Part shown: in pieces, positions 44,096-51,892 of the stretch | Numbering within the stretch: the first letter of the stretch is position 1 | Layout: every line of letters starts with the position of its first letter | Assembly (NCBI GenBank): GCA_949284175.1 | Contig: CASDVE010000011.1 | Span: 1 to 64,000, forward strand | Direction: 5' to 3' | Source of the DNA: an uncultured Eubacteriales bacterium | Lineage (GTDB): Bacteria > Bacillota > Clostridia > Lachnospirales > Lachnospiraceae | DNA length: 64,000 bases | Made by a program: the position numbers and the translations under genes | Notes under the pieces: model-generated | What the model saw: the letters and a program-made list of their open reading frames with translations, nothing else | The model's database searches: none | What the model was told of the DNA's origin: nothing

Positions 44096-44110
44096 ACAAG
44101 GAGAAATGAA

Positions 44111-44572
44111 ATGAAGAGGATTACTAGGAGTGCATTAATTGTTTCAGCTATTTTATTGGCAGCAGATGTTGTATATGTGATAAAACATTTAAATACGATG
44201 AATATTCTACAGTTTTTAGGAGCAGTAATTCTGTTACCCTGTGTACTGATTTCTTTAATAATAGCAAGTTTAATTGTAGAAACTCCTTTTAGAGAAATGA
44301 AGCAGCAAGGAATAATAGCTGGTATATCGGGAGCTGTGATAGCTGTTCTTTCGTATATAGTAACAAGACAGAATCAAAGTTATATTGAGAATATCGTAGA
44401 AAATTCCAAGAAGATGACAAAACCTTCAAATTTATCGGTATCCGATATTAGAATCAGCAACGGTGTTACTTCTTATGTTTTTATTTTTCTTATGATTTTT
44501 ATATTTAGCATGAGTTTTATTGCTTTATTTAATATTTGGCGAGAGAGGAGGAAACAAAATGTTTCTAAATAA
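44111..44572 (+). CDS. Small membrane protein of the RiPP operon
   Basis: The 153-residue protein has four likely membrane helices (about residues 7-24, 31-55, 69-87 and 118-142) and a polar stretch between the third and fourth (about residues 90-115). No family is recognised. It begins 15 bases after the CPBP gene and its last 14 bases overlap the radical SAM gene, so it belongs to the operon. Small membrane proteins in this position are often immunity or processing partners, as in the subtilosin (alb) locus; that role is inference here. Confidence 0.65.
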   Translation: MKRITRSALIVSAILLAADVVYVIKHLNTMNILQFLGAVILLPCVLISLIIASLIVETPFREMKQQGIIAGISGAVIAVLSYIVTRQNQSYIENIVENSKKMTKPSNLSVSDIRISNGVTSYVFIFLMIFIFSMSFIALFNIWRERRKQNVSK

Positions 44573-45779
44573 AAATAATGTTGTATGTGACATCATGGGA
44601 ATACATATGATTATCAATACAGAAAATGGAGCAGTAGTCGGAGTGGATGATGAAGGTCTAAAACAGTATCAATCTCTATCAGAAGTGTCAGAAAAGGTAT
44701 CAATGAATCAGGATTTATATCAATTTCTTGTGGAAAATGAATTTATTTCTGATGCTCCATTTGACAAGAAAAAAATGACTATAATGACAGCATATATTCA
44801 TGTTAATAATAAGTGTAATTTACATTGCTTGGGATGTTATTCAGATAATGCAGCAAGAAATAAAGAGGGTGATCTTCAAAGTAAAGATATGATGAATATT
44901 TTAGATGAATTGGAAGCTGCTGGTGTAGAAAATCTCATCATATCTGGAGGAGAACCGCTATTTAGAAAAGATATTGTAGATTTGGTGAAATATGCAAAAA
45001 AAAGTTGTGGAATAGAAAATATTACACTGATTACGAATGGGACTGTTGGTAATAAGGATACTTATATCGGTCTTGCTCCCTATTTAGATACAATAGCAGT
45101 TTCCTTGGATACATACTCTTCAAAATGCCCTGCCTATTTAAGGGATGAAGGGATCTTTAATAAGATTATGGTTCAAATTAAACAAATGCAAGAATCAGGA
45201 TTGAAGGTATCTATACTTCCAACTTTGCATCATAAAAATACAGAACGAATGTTGGATTACATAGAATTATCCAAACAGTTAGGTACAGAAATTAGTTTTA
45301 GTATTTTTACAACTAGACAGGAGAAAATGTATGAAGAATATACACTTTCTATAAAGGATTTGAAGTATATATCAGATCATTTTTCAAACTATAATATAGA
45401 TGATATACCTATCAATAATACATTGGAAGGGAAAAGACATTGTGGAACTGGATGCACTATGCTTTCTGTTGGAGCAGATGGGAGTGTTTATCCTTGTCAT
45501 ATGCTGATGGAAGAACAATTTAAAATGGGAAACCTTACTGAAAAAGGGCTTGTAGAAATATTAGAGGAAAGTAAGTGTCAAAAAAGATGTTGGGAAAGTG
45601 ATGTAAAAGATATTGAAGGGTGTAAAGAATGTGATTTTAAATATCTTTGTGGCGGTGGATGTCGTGCAAGAGCATATCTTGTAACTGGTTGTATTCAGTC
45701 GCCAGATCCATTTTGTAGTATGTACAAGGAATTTTATAAGGAAACTTTTTCTACAATGATGCAGAAAATTAGGGAGTAA
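44559..45779 (+). CDS. Radical SAM/SPASM peptide maturase
   Basis: The 406-residue enzyme has an N-terminal segment of about 70 residues, with strand-strand-helix character, that could be a RiPP recognition element. The radical SAM motif CNLHCLGC follows (Cys86, Cys90, Cys93), with the SAM-binding NLIISGGEPLFRKD. The C-terminal SPASM domain has Cys295, Cys299 and Cys313 (GSVYPCHM) and a later set (CKECDFKYLCGGGCRARAY, then DPFCSMYKE) for auxiliary iron-sulfur clusters. Enzymes of this type install thioether or C-C crosslinks in peptides. GAGGAGG precedes ATG 44559. A 33-residue candidate substrate lies two genes downstream. Confidence 0.93.
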   Translation: MFLNKNNVVCDIMGIHMIINTENGAVVGVDDEGLKQYQSLSEVSEKVSMNQDLYQFLVENEFISDAPFDKKKMTIMTAYIHVNNKCNLHCLGCYSDNAARNKEGDLQSKDMMNILDELEAAGVENLIISGGEPLFRKDIVDLVKYAKKSCGIENITLITNGTVGNKDTYIGLAPYLDTIAVSLDTYSSKCPAYLRDEGIFNKIMVQIKQMQESGLKVSILPTLHHKNTERMLDYIELSKQLGTEISFSIFTTRQEKMYEEYTLSIKDLKYISDHFSNYNIDDIPINNTLEGKRHCGTGCTMLSVGADGSVYPCHMLMEEQFKMGNLTEKGLVEILEESKCQKRCWESDVKDIEGCKECDFKYLCGGGCRARAYLVTGCIQSPDPFCSMYKEFYKETFSTMMQKIRE

Positions 45780-45784
45780 TAAAA

Positions 45785-46156
45785 ATGAATACATTTTATG
45801 CGGGGACAAAGTTTGAAATAGAGAATTGTACTAGAAAAGGAATGCAACGTTTTCACTTGAAATATTTACTTTTGCATCATGGAAAATTCTATATTTTGCT
45901 AGACGGGATTATGTTGGGAGATTGGCGAACTATAAGCTGGGATATGATACGAGATATCATTTTGGGTGATGATGAAATTCTTTCAGCAAAAATGTTTGCC
46001 ATACAAACACGCTTATTTTTTTTAAAATCTGCTAAACCAATAAAATTATTATTAACAGATGGGGATGTTATTTATCTGTATGTTAATTGGAACTTTGGAA
46101 CAGGACTTAGTGCAAATTATAAAGTTTATGAAAAAATAAAAAAGAATATAAAATAA
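45785..46156 (+). CDS. Unknown protein between maturase and precursor
   Basis: I recognise no family for this 123-residue soluble protein. It is rich in alternating hydrophobic strands (FHLKYLLLHHGKFYILLDGI, PIKLLLTDGDVIYLYVNWNF) with a central helix (WDMIRDIILG), and has no signal peptide. AGGGAG precedes the start five bases after the maturase stop. The position and small size would suit a peptide-binding partner, such as a free-standing recognition element, or a cytosolic self-protection factor. Neither can be decided from the sequence. Confidence 0.6.
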   Translation: MNTFYAGTKFEIENCTRKGMQRFHLKYLLLHHGKFYILLDGIMLGDWRTISWDMIRDIILGDDEILSAKMFAIQTRLFFLKSAKPIKLLLTDGDVIYLYVNWNFGTGLSANYKVYEKIKKNIK

Positions 46157-46224
46157 AAAATAGGTTTATGGATTTATCCTTGCATTTGCTAAAAAATTCA
46201 AATATAAAAAAGGAGGTAATACAT

Positions 46225-46326
46225 ATGTTATTTTTTTCAAAAAAAGTGAGAAAAGCTGGATGTGCATCCGTAGGTGCTGTTGTATGTGGAAGTGTTGGAT
46301 ACAGCGGAAAGAAATGGAGTGCATAA
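46225..46326 (+). CDS. Candidate RiPP precursor peptide, 33 aa
   Basis: A perfect AGGAGG eight bases upstream of ATG 46225 leads into a 33-codon frame. The first half (MLFFSKKVRKAG) is basic and would be a short leader. The second half carries Cys13 and Cys21 in a duplicated motif, CASVGA and CGSVGY, with an eight-residue period, and ends GYSGKKWSA. Short leader, small Gly/Ala/Ser/Val-rich core and position between the maturase and exporter genes are typical of sactipeptide or ranthipeptide precursors such as subtilosin A. The Lys-Lys-Trp near the end could alternatively be a radical-SAM cyclophane site. No homologue is known to me. Confidence 0.75.
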   Translation: MLFFSKKVRKAGCASVGAVVCGSVGYSGKKWSA

Positions 46327-46335
46327 GTAAAATAA

Positions 46336-46378
46336 GCGTGGATGGCCATGATTAATGTCATGGGTTTCCTGCTTTTTA
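46336..46378 (+). terminator. Possible attenuator between precursor and exporter
   Basis: CCATGA (46346-46351) and TCATGG (46358-46363) form a 6-bp stem, followed after a few bases by GCTTTTTAGG. A leaky terminator here would give more precursor mRNA than exporter mRNA, as in many bacteriocin operons. Confidence 0.45.
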
Positions 46379-46391
46379 GGAGATTTTTATA

Positions 46392-48086
46392 ATGAGAAAA
46401 TATATATTAAAACAAAAATATTTATTGATAGGATCCGTTTTGATTGCTCTACTCCATAGTTTATTAAGTATCTTACTTATTTATACTGTACAGAATCTAG
46501 TTGATTCTATAACGACAGGAAAAATCCAACTTTTACAAAGGATGATTGTTTTGTTGATAGGGCTTTTAATTGTTACTTTTATTTTAGGGTATTTTTCTGC
46601 TATGTTAGAGGCTAGAATATCACAGAAATTGAATTTCGATTTGAAAAAAGATCTGTTTCAAGCAATTCTGAATCAGAAATATAAAGAATTTAAGAGTACA
46701 ACTATTGGAGCAAAGCTCAGTCTTTTTGAGAATGACATCAATTTTATTGAAGAATATTATTTTAATAATATATTTATTTTAATACGAAATACTATTGTAT
46801 TGGTAGTAGCAGTTGTTTATCTTTTTATGTTAAATATTCCAATGGGAGCGTTATTACTTACTTGTACCATAATTATTTTGTTTGTACCATTATTGTTAGG
46901 AAAAGGTATCGATCCTATTAGTGAGGAGTATTCCAATAATAAAGGAAGATTTATTAGCCGGATGAAAGATTATTGTGAAGGAATGGATGTTATTCATGCC
47001 TACAATATTGAAAAGTATGTGAATAATAATTATCTTACAATTTTAAAAGAATTAGAAGATAAATTATTTCTACTAAGAAAAAAACTAGGACTCTATAATC
47101 AGACAATGATCACGGGAAACTATCTTATTATTGCCATAAGTTTTTCAGTTGGTGGCTTTTTAGTAATAAAAAATTATATTTCTATTGGGGAGTTAATTGC
47201 AATCACACAGGTAATGAATATTATTATGCAACCAATTGGAGAGGTGGCATCTGCATTAGTTGAGATAAATGCAAGTATGGCAGTTAGGCAAAAGATGGAA
47301 CATATGGTTGGAAAGAATGAGCAGGAAAGTTGTCAAAAAGTTAATTGTTCTCATTTTGAATTTTCAGGTATTGAGTGTAGAGATATATCTTATATCACAG
47401 ATGATGGGAAATTTTCTTTAGATAGAATTTCAATAAAACTGGAGCCTAAAAAGAAATATGTAATTATGGGGCCAAGTGGATGTGGAAAAACAACACTGCT
47501 TAAAATTATTGCAAATGTACTTGATGTTTCGGCAGGAGAAATATATATAAATGGTTTAAATTATATGGAAAGTGAGGAATTAGTGACAAGAATAGTATCT
47601 TTCGTTCATCAGGATACATTTATATTTAATGATACAATTGAACATAATATTCAACTTTATCAGGATTGTTCACCAGAAGCATTTGATAATGCAATATCGG
47701 TTGCTGTATTAAAAGAAAAATTAAAAAATCGCAACCAATCAATATGTCTAGAGAGTGGTAGTAGTTTATCAGGAGGTGAAAAACAAAGAATAGCAATTAC
47801 AAGGGCAGTTCTTAGGGATTCCACGGTTCTTTTATTAGATGAAATAACGTCAGCATTAGATCGGGTTACATCAAAAAGAATAGTAGAAAATCTGTTTGAA
47901 ATGGAGAATAAGACAATTGTATTTGTCACACATAAAATGGAGACAGAGTTTCTTAGAAAAGCAGATTGTATTATTTGTATGAATCAAGGAAGGATTATTG
48001 AAACTGGATCATGGAATCAATTAATGGACGAAAGAAGTTACTTTTATAAATTATATGGAGCAGATCAGGAGATAGAGAAAAAATGA
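46392..48086 (+). CDS. ABC exporter (fused permease and ATPase) of the RiPP operon
   Basis: The 564-residue protein has a six-helix type I exporter domain (about residues 10-300) and an ATPase domain with Walker A GPSGCGKTT (about 360-368), signature SGGEKQR (about 460) and Walker B VLLLDEITSALD. There is no N-terminal C39 peptidase domain, so leader removal must be done elsewhere, perhaps by the CPBP protease. The likely cargo is the modified 46225 peptide. TAGGAGA precedes the start. Its stop overlaps the start of the next gene by four bases. Confidence 0.93.
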   Translation: MRKYILKQKYLLIGSVLIALLHSLLSILLIYTVQNLVDSITTGKIQLLQRMIVLLIGLLIVTFILGYFSAMLEARISQKLNFDLKKDLFQAILNQKYKEFKSTTIGAKLSLFENDINFIEEYYFNNIFILIRNTIVLVVAVVYLFMLNIPMGALLLTCTIIILFVPLLLGKGIDPISEEYSNNKGRFISRMKDYCEGMDVIHAYNIEKYVNNNYLTILKELEDKLFLLRKKLGLYNQTMITGNYLIIAISFSVGGFLVIKNYISIGELIAITQVMNIIMQPIGEVASALVEINASMAVRQKMEHMVGKNEQESCQKVNCSHFEFSGIECRDISYITDDGKFSLDRISIKLEPKKKYVIMGPSGCGKTTLLKIIANVLDVSAGEIYINGLNYMESEELVTRIVSFVHQDTFIFNDTIEHNIQLYQDCSPEAFDNAISVAVLKEKLKNRNQSICLESGSSLSGGEKQRIAITRAVLRDSTVLLLDEITSALDRVTSKRIVENLFEMENKTIVFVTHKMETEFLRKADCIICMNQGRIIETGSWNQLMDERSYFYKLYGADQEIEKK

Positions 48087-48970
48087 GTTGTTTATTAGAA
48101 GTGAAAAATATTAATAAAAAGTTCGGTGAGCATACTGTGTTGGAAAATGTGTCTTTCCAGATTAAATCAGGTGAGATTATTGGATTAGTTGGAAGAAATG
48201 GGATGGGGAAAACAACATTGATGAAGTGTATTTTAGGGCTTGTAAAAATAGACTCTGGTAAAATTACTTTTAGAGATAAAACGGAGTATTTTACAAATAA
48301 AGATATGATGGATGAGATTGGTTATTTGTTGGACTGTAAACTGTTTGAGAACCTGAATGCATATGAAAATATTAAAATACAGGAATGGTATAAAGGTAAA
48401 CATTATAATAAAAAAGAAGAAAAAAGAGTGATAGAGAATATCTTAAATCTTGTAGATTTAAAAAATGATAAGAAAAAGGTAAAACAGTATTCTTTTGGAA
48501 TGAAACAGCGACTAGGTCTTGCTTTAGCTTTAATGGGAGATACGAAACTTCTTATTTTAGATGAACCTTTTGTTGGCTTAGATCCTATAGGGATTAAAAC
48601 AATACGTGAGTTTATTCTCAAGGTGAGTAAAGAGAAGGAAATGGCAATTCTTATTTCATCTCATCAGCTGTCAGAAATAGAGGGGATCTGTGATAGATAT
48701 TTATTTATTTCAGATAGACAGCTTACAAATTATAAAAATGATGAGCGAAAAAAAATTATGATTTATATAAATGAACAATTTCCAGAAGAACTGGAGGGGA
48801 TTCTTCAAGATAAAGACAGTAAGTTGGAAAATAATAGGTTAAGTTTTTGGTTTGATGAGAAAGTCTTTAATTCTGTCATGGAATGTCTTGTAAGAAACAA
48901 GGTGACGATAAAAGATATTGAATTACAAAAGAGGACATTAGATATATTGTTTAAGGAGGAAGAGGTATGA
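48083..48970 (+). CDS. ABC transporter ATPase, bacteriocin-immunity type
   Basis: The 295-residue ATPase has Walker A GRNGMGKTTLMKCI (about residues 37-50), signature YSFGMKQRLGLALALMG and Walker B LLILDEPFVGLDP. The F-G-M-K-Q-R variant of the signature is typical of the BcrA/LanF group of self-protection transporters. The C-terminal about 80 residues form an accessory domain. It overlaps the exporter gene and the permease gene by four bases each and therefore is translated with them. Confidence 0.93.
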   Translation: MSCLLEVKNINKKFGEHTVLENVSFQIKSGEIIGLVGRNGMGKTTLMKCILGLVKIDSGKITFRDKTEYFTNKDMMDEIGYLLDCKLFENLNAYENIKIQEWYKGKHYNKKEEKRVIENILNLVDLKNDKKKVKQYSFGMKQRLGLALALMGDTKLLILDEPFVGLDPIGIKTIREFILKVSKEKEMAILISSHQLSEIEGICDRYLFISDRQLTNYKNDERKKIMIYINEQFPEELEGILQDKDSKLENNRLSFWFDEKVFNSVMECLVRNKVTIKDIELQKRTLDILFKEEEV

Positions 48971-49719
48971 AAGAATTGATTCAAGTGGAATTATATAAGA
49001 TGAGAAAAAAGTATTGTTTTCTAATAATTCTTGCCTTTAATGCTATTTCGATATTGTATGGATTAGGGATTTTGTTAAACTGGAGTTGGGTATCTTTTAA
49101 TGGAAATTTTGATCTTATACAGTATATGGGAGCAATTTGGCAACTGTTGTTTTTGATAGGTTTACCACTTATCTTCTTTATGTATATAGGTGCGAGTATT
49201 CTTGGTGGTGAGAAATCAGAAGGACAGATATTGTTGGAGATTACCAAAGTAGCTGACCGTAAGAAACTGGTTATGTCAAAAATTTTGGCAACTTTGTTTT
49301 TGATTTTATTTTATTTTATAACAAATATTATCGTATCAAGTATCAGTTATATTTTTTTAGTACGGCAGACGACATATATTACCGTCGAATGGGTAGTTAT
49401 GGACAAGGATAATATTAACTTGTTAATTACATGCTTGTTTGGTTGTGTATATATTATTATTTCAGTCTTTGCCACAATGTATATGTCAATAAAATATGGT
49501 GCAGTTATAGCAACAATTACAGGAATTGCAATTTATGCTGGAATGTCATTAGTATCAAGAGTACCTAATATCCGTATGTGTGTACCTGGATACTTTGCAC
49601 TAACTACAGAGGCGAATATTAATTTAGTCACTATTATACAACAAATTGTTTGGTGTAGTGTGATTCTATTTATCCTTTTGTATTTGACCAGAGAAAAAAT
49701 TTGTAAAATAGATTTATAG
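48967..49719 (+). CDS. ABC-2 type permease, bacteriocin-immunity type
   Basis: The 250-residue protein has six membrane helices and the ABC-2/LanE-like beginning (MKELIQVELYKMRKKYCFLI), followed by the conserved G-E-K-S-x-G-x-I/T segment (GGEKSEGQILLEITKVADRK) after the second helix. With the preceding ATPase it should form a heteromeric pump that removes the mature peptide from the membrane, protecting the producer. It is the last intact gene of the cluster; the IS3 remnant begins about 70 bases later. Confidence 0.88.
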   Translation: MKELIQVELYKMRKKYCFLIILAFNAISILYGLGILLNWSWVSFNGNFDLIQYMGAIWQLLFLIGLPLIFFMYIGASILGGEKSEGQILLEITKVADRKKLVMSKILATLFLILFYFITNIIVSSISYIFLVRQTTYITVEWVVMDKDNINLLITCLFGCVYIIISVFATMYMSIKYGAVIATITGIAIYAGMSLVSRVPNIRMCVPGYFALTTEANINLVTIIQQIVWCSVILFILLYLTREKICKIDL

Positions 49720-49789
49720 GTAACAGGGTGAGAATAAGTATGTATATGAAAATGAATTAAACTATTATTAAGTAGAAAGAGAGGAAATT

Positions 49790-50200
49790 ATGAAACAAGA
49801 ATTCAATTTTCTTCTAAGTAGGTTTCCAATGCAGGGTTTGTGTATTGGACTCCAAGATCGCTATACAATAGAATTCACTTTGTATTCTTTACATTCAAAC
49901 AGACATTTCTTATTGCTTTAATTGCTAGTTCCGTTATCATAGATACATCATAAACATAACCAATGCTCTGTTTACTGTGTAAATCCATTACAGATGCAAG
50001 ATAGATCCATCCATCTTTTTTGTATCAATATAAGTGATATCCGTACACCACTTTTGATGAATCGCAGTCGTTGTAAAATCTGGATTTATAGGAAAAAATA
50101 GCATCAGAATAACTTACTTGTTTTCTGAGTGATTTTGATTTCCATTAAAATACGAGTTACTTTGAGAGTAACCATATATTGAGCATTCCTAGAATAAAAA
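49790..50200 (-). pseudogene. Degenerate IS3-family transposase (OrfB)
   Basis: Reading leftwards gives TTTAIHQKWCTDITYIDTKK, then after a frameshift DGWIYLASVMDLHSKQSIGY and VYDVSMITELAIKAIRNVCL, and finally ILLYSDLGVQYTNPALETYL. W-x-T-D-I-T-Y, D-G-W-x-Y-L-A and H/Y-S-D-L-G-x-Q-Y are the DDE-domain signatures of IS3-family OrfB, in the right order. Several stops and at least one frameshift are present, and neither terminus nor inverted repeats could be recognised. It is a fossil insertion at the right edge of the island. Confidence 0.85.
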
Positions 50201-50308
50201 ATACTTCGTGCTATGTGTAGAATGTTTTACAAGTCATTTATAATAAAAACTTGAAACCTTGTTCTATTATCATTTGTTTGACTATGTGCATATAAATAAA
50301 GTATACTA

Positions 50309-50353
50309 TAAATATGTAGGTGAATGAAAAATGGCGTATAGAATATATTTAGA
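50309..50353 (+). repeat. 45-bp direct repeat, right copy, at the amidase start
   Basis: It matches 39521-39565 with two differences and includes the amidase ATG (50331) and its first seven codons. The two copies bound a 10.7-kb region. Confidence 0.85.
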
Positions 50354-51125
50354 TCCAGGTCATGGTGGATACGATAATGGGGCACAATATAATGGAAGAA
50401 AAGAAAAAGATGATGCTTTACAGCTTGCTCTTGCTGTCGGACAGATATTGTCACAAGAGGGATTTGATGTGCAATATACAAGAACAACGGATGTTTACCA
50501 AAGTCCAACAGAAAAAGCCCAAATAGCCAATCGAAATGATGCAGATCTTTTTGTATCCTTTCATAGAAATGCCAGTGCCATTCCAGGTACGTATTCTGGA
50601 GTGCAAACATTGCTTTATGATGATAGTGGAATGAAAGCGTACATGGCTAGGAATATCAATCAGGAATTAGAAGGGGTTGGTTTTACTAATTTAGGAGTCA
50701 GTGTTCGTCCTAATCTGGCTGTTTTACGACAGACCAAAATGCCAGCATTGTTATTAGAGGTAGGCTTTATTGACAATGATAATGACAATGCTATTTTTGA
50801 TCAGGAGTTCAACGAAGTTGCACAGGCAATTGCAAGAGGAATTATAGAAACATTACGAGAATTTCAGCCAAGAACTGGATATTCGGTGCAAACAGGATTG
50901 TTTAGAAATTATGCCAATGCACAGTATGAATTAGAGCGATTGGAGCAAAAAGGATATGAGGCAAATATTGTTCCATGGAGAGATTATTTTGCAGTAAGAG
51001 TTGGAATTGTGGATACATTAGAAGATGCAAGGATTCTTGAAAGGGAGTTAAATAGTCAAGGATATGATACATTAATTGTAAAAGAGTTGGAAGCACCGAA
51101 TCAAAGTGCAACACAGAATCCATAA
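50331..51125 (+). CDS. N-acetylmuramoyl-L-alanine amidase with SPOR domain
   Basis: The Amidase_3 domain (residues 1-180) has zinc ligands in LDPGHGGYDNGAQ and SFHRNAS, a glutamate in the EKDDALQLA region, and the catalytic Glu in LLLEVGFIDN. Residues about 183-252 form a SPOR peptidoglycan-binding domain (YSVQTGLFRNYANAQYELER, YFAVRVG, ARILERELNSQGYDTLIV). No signal peptide is present, as with spore-associated or lysis amidases released in other ways. The upstream region is the island's right edge, so its original promoter may have been displaced. No strong ribosome binding site is visible. Confidence 0.92.
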   Translation: MAYRIYLDPGHGGYDNGAQYNGRKEKDDALQLALAVGQILSQEGFDVQYTRTTDVYQSPTEKAQIANRNDADLFVSFHRNASAIPGTYSGVQTLLYDDSGMKAYMARNINQELEGVGFTNLGVSVRPNLAVLRQTKMPALLLEVGFIDNDNDNAIFDQEFNEVAQAIARGIIETLREFQPRTGYSVQTGLFRNYANAQYELERLEQKGYEANIVPWRDYFAVRVGIVDTLEDARILERELNSQGYDTLIVKELEAPNQSATQNP

Positions 51126-51183
51126 AAATATAAAAAAATTAAAGATAATAGAGATAAAATAGGAAAAGAAGGAGAAGAAACGA

Positions 51184-51660
51184 ATGAGAGAAAAAATAAG
51201 TAAAAATGCTAAAATTGCACAAGGAGCAGTCGTATATGGGGATGTACAGATCGAAGATGGGGCTTCCATTTGGTATCATGCGGTTCTTAGAGCGGATTCT
51301 GGTTCTATTGTTATAGGAAAGGATTCTAATATTCAAGATTGCTGTGTTGTGCATCAAAATATAGGAGAAAAGACAGTGGTAGGAGAAGGGGTAACCGTAG
51401 GGCATGGAGCGATTCTTCATGGATGCACCATAGGCGATCACAGTTTAATTGGAATGGGATCTATTATTTTAGATGGGGCGATGATTGGAAAACATTGTAT
51501 TATTGGTGCAGGAAGTCTTGTGACTGGCGGAAAAGTAATTCCAGATGGAAGTCTTGCATTTGGGAATCCAGCAAGAGTGATTCGGGAGTTAACGAAAGAA
51601 GAAATAAAAGGGATTTATAAAGCGATGGAAGAATATGTAAAAGTTAGAGAAAACCTTTAG
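51184..51660 (+). CDS. Gamma-class carbonic anhydrase-like protein
   Basis: The 158-residue left-handed beta-helix protein has hexapeptide repeats throughout. The metal-site pattern R-A-D near residue 37 (HAVLRADSGSIVIGKDSNIQ), then CCVVHQN, VTVGHGAILHGCTIGD and IGMGSIILDGA, matches the gamma carbonic anhydrase/YrdA/CaiE group, with three His ligands visible in VVHQN, VGHGA and LHGC. Activity as a carbonic anhydrase is not proven for this subgroup. GAAGGAGAAG precedes the start, 58 bases after the amidase. Confidence 0.9.
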   Translation: MREKISKNAKIAQGAVVYGDVQIEDGASIWYHAVLRADSGSIVIGKDSNIQDCCVVHQNIGEKTVVGEGVTVGHGAILHGCTIGDHSLIGMGSIILDGAMIGKHCIIGAGSLVTGGKVIPDGSLAFGNPARVIRELTKEEIKGIYKAMEEYVKVRENL

Positions 51661-51726
51661 TAATGGAAATAATTGCAATTTTTTGATGGAATTTTTGTTA
51701 AATGAAGAGATTAGCAAGAAAAAAAG

Positions 51727-51762
51727 TCGGGAATTTCTTTCAAAAATCGAAAGAAATCCCGA
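51727..51762. terminator. Hairpin between carbonic anhydrase-like gene and xpt
   Basis: TCGGGAATTTCTTTC and GAAAGAAATCCCGA pair with one bulged base. A run of seven A precedes it, so it is terminator-like on the minus strand; on the plus strand it lacks a U tract. Confidence 0.55.
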
Positions 51763-51770
51763 TAATCTAC

Positions 51771-51799
51771 TTGAAATCTTTCAAAATTCGATATATAAT
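51771..51799 (+). promoter_or_regulatory. xpt promoter
   Basis: TTGAAA (51771-51776) and TATAAT (51794-51799) are separated by exactly 17 bases. Transcription should start at about 51806, the first base before the long hairpin. Confidence 0.85.
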
Positions 51800-51806
51800 T
51801 GCAATA

Positions 51807-51867
51807 CCCTCAATAGACAAGGACATAAAAGAAAGATAGTTTCTCTTGTGTCCTTGTCTATTGAGGG
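51807..51867 (+). promoter_or_regulatory. 5'-terminal 19-bp hairpin in the xpt leader
   Basis: CCCTCAATAGACAAGGACA (51807-51825) is perfectly complementary to TGTCCTTGTCTATTGAGGG (51849-51867), with a 23-base loop. There is no U tract and none of the conserved purine-riboswitch sequences. The hairpin would form the extreme 5' end of the mRNA. Confidence 0.8.
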
Positions 51868-51892
51868 CAGAAATTCATTGAAGAGGTGTAAC

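Noticed and set aside
49789..49923. 44-codon frame with a ribosome-binding-like GAGAGGAAATT before ATG, just after the immunity pump; looked like a second peptide gene.
   Set aside because: It is the exact antisense of the IS3 OrfB remnant (the ETYLEEN segment), so the frame is a by-product of the fossil transposase.
51683..51892. In-frame 70-codon upstream extension of xpt.
   Set aside because: It begins before the predicted promoter and runs through both hairpins; the ribosome binding site and family alignment support ATG 51893.
51661..51892. Purine riboswitch in front of xpt.
   Set aside because: None of the conserved loop sequences (GATATGG, CCGTAA-like) or the P1 closing pattern is present; only simple hairpins are seen.
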